NCBI GenBank assembly: GCA_963795935.1
Contig: CAWCJO010000016.1
Location: 124,001-188,000 of the forward strand
Reading direction: 5' to 3'
DNA: 64,000 bases
From: JAICMB01 sp963795935
GTDB lineage: Bacteria; Acidobacteriota; Terriglobia; Bryobacterales; Bryobacteraceae
Shown in pieces: positions 61,655-64,000 of the stretch; positions within the stretch are counted from its first letter, which is position 1, and each line of letters starts with the position of its first letter. A model generated the notes under the pieces. That model was not told the origin of the DNA. It did no database searches and saw only the letters and a program-made list of their open reading frames with translations. Made by a program: the position numbers and the translations under genes.

Positions 61655-62773
61655 GTGAGAATCGAGACCCTCGCCGTTCACGCCGGACGCCGCATCGACC
61701 CCGCCACTGGAGCCGTAACTCCGCCCATTCACCTCTCTACCACCTTCGAGCGCTCGCCCCAAGGCGATTACCCGCTCCACTACAGCTACTCGCGCGAGGA
61801 AAATCCCAATCGCAGCGCGCTCGAGCAATGCCTCGCCGCGCTGCACGGCGGCAAGGAAGCGCTCGTCTTCTCTTCCGGCTTGGCGGTCGCCACGGCGCTC
61901 ATTCAAGGCCTCGAACCGGGCGACCATATCCTTGCCGCTTCCGACGTTTACTACGGCCTGCGCAAGGTCATTCACGAAGTATTCGGCAAATGGCCGCTCC
62001 AGACTTCCTACGTCGACATGACCGATCTCGCCGCCGTGCAGGCGGCCCTGCACCCCACGACGCGTCTCATCTGGATCGAAACGCCCTCCAATCCGCTCCT
62101 CAACATCGTCGACCTGCGCGCCATCGCCGAAATCGCCAGAAAAGCCAATGCCATAACCATTGCCGACGACACCTTCGCCACGCCCGTCCTGCAGCAATCC
62201 TTCGATTGGAACATCGACATGGTCATGCATTCGACCACGAAGTATATCGGCGGCCATGGCGACGTCATCGGAGGCGCGCTCGTCGCGAAATACGACAATT
62301 ATCTTTTTGAGCGGGCACGAAACTCACAGCGATTCGGCGGCGCCGTGCCCTCGCCCTTCGATTGCTGGCTCACTCTGCGCGGCATCGCCACGCTGCCCTG
62401 GCGCGTTCGGGCGCATTGCGACAACGCCCTGCGCCTAGCCCAATTTCTTAACGCGCATCCCGCCGTCGAGCGCGTCCTTTATCCCGGACTCGAGCATCAC
62501 CCCGGCCACCACATCGCCGCCCGTCAGATGCGCGGCGGTTACGGCGGCATGCTTTCCGTTCTCGTTCGCGGCGGACGCGCCGAGGCCATGCAAGTGGCCG
62601 CCAAGACCAAGCTCTTCACGCGCGCCACCAGCCTCGGCGGACCGCACAGTCTCATCGAGCATCGCGCCTCCATCGAAGGCCCCAGCACGAAAACGCCCCA
62701 AAATCTCCTCCGCCTCTCCATCGGACTCGAACACCCCGACGATTTGATCGCCGATCTCGAAGCCGCGCTCTAA
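61655..62773 (+). CDS. Cystathionine gamma-synthase/lyase family PLP enzyme
   Basis: A 372-residue Cys/Met-metabolism PLP enzyme. RIETLAVHAGRRIDPATGAV and PPIHLSTTFERSPQGDY open the family fold, the PLP contacts are FSSGLAVATALIQGL, IWIETPSNPLLNIVDLRAIA and DDTFATP, and the PLP lysine is in HSTTKYIGGHGD. The C-terminal TSLGGPHSLIEHRASI is the substrate-binding block. It either makes cystathionine from O-acylhomoserine or cleaves cystathionine or methionine. Start is GTG at 61655. No other methionine gene is near. Confidence 0.92.
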   Translation: MRIETLAVHAGRRIDPATGAVTPPIHLSTTFERSPQGDYPLHYSYSREENPNRSALEQCLAALHGGKEALVFSSGLAVATALIQGLEPGDHILAASDVYYGLRKVIHEVFGKWPLQTSYVDMTDLAAVQAALHPTTRLIWIETPSNPLLNIVDLRAIAEIARKANAITIADDTFATPVLQQSFDWNIDMVMHSTTKYIGGHGDVIGGALVAKYDNYLFERARNSQRFGGAVPSPFDCWLTLRGIATLPWRVRAHCDNALRLAQFLNAHPAVERVLYPGLEHHPGHHIAARQMRGGYGGMLSVLVRGGRAEAMQVAAKTKLFTRATSLGGPHSLIEHRASIEGPSTKTPQNLLRLSIGLEHPDDLIADLEAAL

Positions 62774-63211
62774 CTCGCTCCGTTCCGGTTTGCGAGCGAT
62801 GGGAATAATCGCGCCTGCGTTTTTCGGGGCTTGCCCGCCTTCCGGTCCCCACTTTTTACGCGCGTAGCCGATCTAGACTCAGCAGGATGTCCGATCGGCT
62901 TCGCAACGCTGCGCGCTTCATCTGAATTCCCGATCGCCCACGTTGTTCATCGCCCGCGCTGGCGCGCCGCGTACCGTTCATACGGGCTTCCCCGGAGGGC
63001 CCGCCAGAGTGCTCCACGATCGCCTTGTCAACCGGCATCGCGGCCCACGTCAAAACCTTTTCGCCGAACCATCGCGCCTCGCAAAATCACCTCGCCTTCG
63101 CGCCGCACTGCTCCACGGCGCGTTCCTTGCGCGCGCTCCTCACTTTTTTGTTGCCTTCGGAATAAAACGAGTTATTCTAGGGTGAGGTTACGCCAACAGG
63201 AGGCTTGGAGA
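62774..63211. other. Intergenic region, 438 bp
   Basis: Frames across this stretch (for example from 62831 in the same frame as the histone-like gene) have no protein character. The right end holds the AGGAGG ribosome-binding site (63198-63203) of the histone-like gene, 8 bases before its ATG. AT-richer sequence at 63140-63182 (TTTTTTG ... AATAAAACGAGTTATTCTAG) is a likely place for its promoter. Confidence 0.45.
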
Positions 63212-63703
63212 ATGGTTGACAGCTATCGTTTTGCCGCCGCTGACGACGAGATCGACGATCTGGATTACGACGAAGAGCACGTCGACATGCAGTCGGAAGT
63301 CGGCGCCTACGGCGGGGACGAAGAGGAAGATGAGAACGAAACAGCAAGCTCCCCGGGTACGAAACGCGCCGGGTCCGAGGCCGAAACCGGCGGCGAAAGA
63401 AAAGAGGAGCAGCCACGCCGGAAACCGGTGAAGAAGGCGTCCCAGGCAGCGTCCAAGAAGACTGCCGCGCCCTCGGCCGCGAAGAAATCCGCCGCTAAAA
63501 CATCGACCGCCCAGAAACAGCCGGCCAAGAAAGCCGCGGCCAAGAAGACTCCCGCGAAAAAGGCCGGCAAGAAAGCCGCCGCAAAGAAAACTCCGGCGAA
63601 AAAATCCGCCGCCAAGAAGGCCGGCAAGCACACCCCGGCGAAAAGCGCCGCGAAAAAGACCGGCGGCAAGAAAGCAACGGCGAAATCCACGAAAAGGCGT
63701 TAG
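63212..63703 (+). CDS. Histone H1-like nucleoid protein with acidic head
   Basis: A 163-residue protein. The first about 55 residues are acidic (DDEIDDLDYDEEHVDMQSEV, GGDEEEDENETASS). The rest is made of Lys/Ala/Pro units (PAKKA, TPAKKAGKKAAAKK, SAAKK) ending in KSTKRR, as in histone H1-like Hc1/AlgP proteins that coat DNA. The Ala/Lys repeats can vary in number by recombination. A clear AGGAGG site sets the start. The acidic head is unusual for this type and could moderate DNA binding or contact basic partners. Confidence 0.85.
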   Translation: MVDSYRFAAADDEIDDLDYDEEHVDMQSEVGAYGGDEEEDENETASSPGTKRAGSEAETGGERKEEQPRRKPVKKASQAASKKTAAPSAAKKSAAKTSTAQKQPAKKAAAKKTPAKKAGKKAAAKKTPAKKSAAKKAGKHTPAKSAAKKTGGKKATAKSTKRR

Positions 63704-63777
63704 TGCCAAGAAGCCAAACCGCTTGCTTACGCGCGCGGATCGGCAACTACTTCCCAGCTGCGGATCGGCAAGCGTTT

Positions 63778-63797
63778 CCGAGCCGCGGCCGCAACGG
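63778..63797 (+). repeat. REP-like repeat fragment after the histone-like gene
   Basis: CCGAGCCGCGGCCGCAACGG matches the left part of the dispersed repeat. Two related GCGGATCGGCAA units just upstream (63736-63747 and 63761-63772) show that a small repeat cluster follows the gene. Confidence 0.55.
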
Positions 63798-63843
63798 AAC
63801 CGTGTACGTGAATTTTCACAAGTAAGTGCCGGAGGGCCGTTCC

Positions 63844-63862
63844 TGCGGGGGCGCTCCCCGCA
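63844..63862. terminator. Hairpin between convergent genes
   Basis: A 7-bp inverted repeat (TGCGGGG / CCCCGCA) with a 5-base loop lies between the histone-like gene and a convergent minus-strand gene. It may end transcription from both sides. No long T-run is visible. Confidence 0.5.
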
Positions 63863-63880
63863 CCGATCGCGCGCCCCGTC

Positions 63881-64000
63881 TTATTCCTTTCCAACCACGG
63901 AACGGCAGCGTTGGAATAGTTGCAGCAGCGCGTCCGCGTATTCTTCCGGCGTCTTCGTCGTTTTCCCCGTGAACCCCGCGGCTCCCGTTCCCTTTCCGTA
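63881..64000 (-). CDS. C-terminal end of an unidentified protein, cut by the window
   Basis: Reading from the window edge on the minus strand, the frame gives YGKGTGAAGFTGKTTKTPEE, then YADALLQLFQRCRSVVGKE and a TAA at 63881-63883. The codon use is normal and there are no stops, so it is probably the last 39 residues of a real gene. I do not recognise the family from this fragment. Confidence 0.5.
   Translation of the reverse strand, partial: YGKGTGAAGFTGKTTKTPEEYADALLQLFQRCRSVVGKE

Overview
This is GC-rich bacterial DNA that looks like an Acidobacteriota chromosome (Bryobacterales/Solibacter-like). The clues are an Oar-type TonB-dependent receptor with a carboxypeptidase-regulatory-like N-terminus, PEP-CTERM proteins, a Ku protein, a SagB-type oxidoreductase, and short dispersed repeats read into proteins as phrases such as 'EPRPSGSG' and 'PSRDREGA'. 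The assignment rests on gene content and style only. About fifteen genes can be read only by joining two or more frames, mostly at short G or C runs, so many breaks are probably sequencing indels. I annotate these as one gene each and state where the frame changes.

Layout. 1-4.8 kb: TonB-dependent receptor and a formylglycine sulfatase. 4.8-11.4 kb (minus): tetR - membrane fusion protein - RND pump - outer-membrane factor. 11.5-22.6 kb: DUF2971 protein, TPR protein, ClC channel with CBS domains, M1 aminopeptidase, two tail-to-tail PEP-CTERM genes, a response-regulator/PP2C phosphatase, penicillin acylase, adenosine-specific kinase. 22.8-25.4 kb: RhaT-like transporter overlapping a NanE-ROK fusion (amino-sugar catabolism). 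25.4-29 kb: deaminase, secreted protein, small acetyltransferase, Ku, phospholipase D. 29.05-30.43 kb: a small integrated islet (HigBA and an integrase remnant) between a tRNA-Val gene and a copy of its 3' half. 30.4-33.1 kb: rpsA - ihf/HU - HIT. 33.3-38 kb: D-aminoacylase, IPT/TIG protein, SagB oxidoreductase with a small coupled partner, histidine phosphatase.

38.1-47.9 kb holds the most interesting region. Ten tightly packed, mostly overlapping plus-strand genes encode a CgeB-like glycosyltransferase, sugar nucleotidyltransferase, HAD phosphatase, phosphoribosyltransferase-kinase fusion, methyltransferase, a glycosidase-like protein whose TIM-barrel strands appear circularly permuted, a PIG-L deacetylase, a GT4 glycosyltransferase, a FemAB-like acyltransferase and a second methyltransferase. 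Together they look like a pathway for a modified glycoconjugate of unknown structure.

48-51.4 kb is a stress/envelope group (DUF892, DUF3309, sigma factor, SYLF protein, glycine-zipper protein). 51.4-55.9 kb is a coupled operon of three exported hydrolases. 56-64 kb has a release-factor-like protein, DUF2071, bactofilin, threonine dehydratase with a 2-hydroxyacid dehydrogenase, an Rpn-type nuclease with a tandem-repeat linker, a cystathionine gamma-synthase-like enzyme and a histone H1-like protein. The window ends inside an unidentified minus-strand gene.
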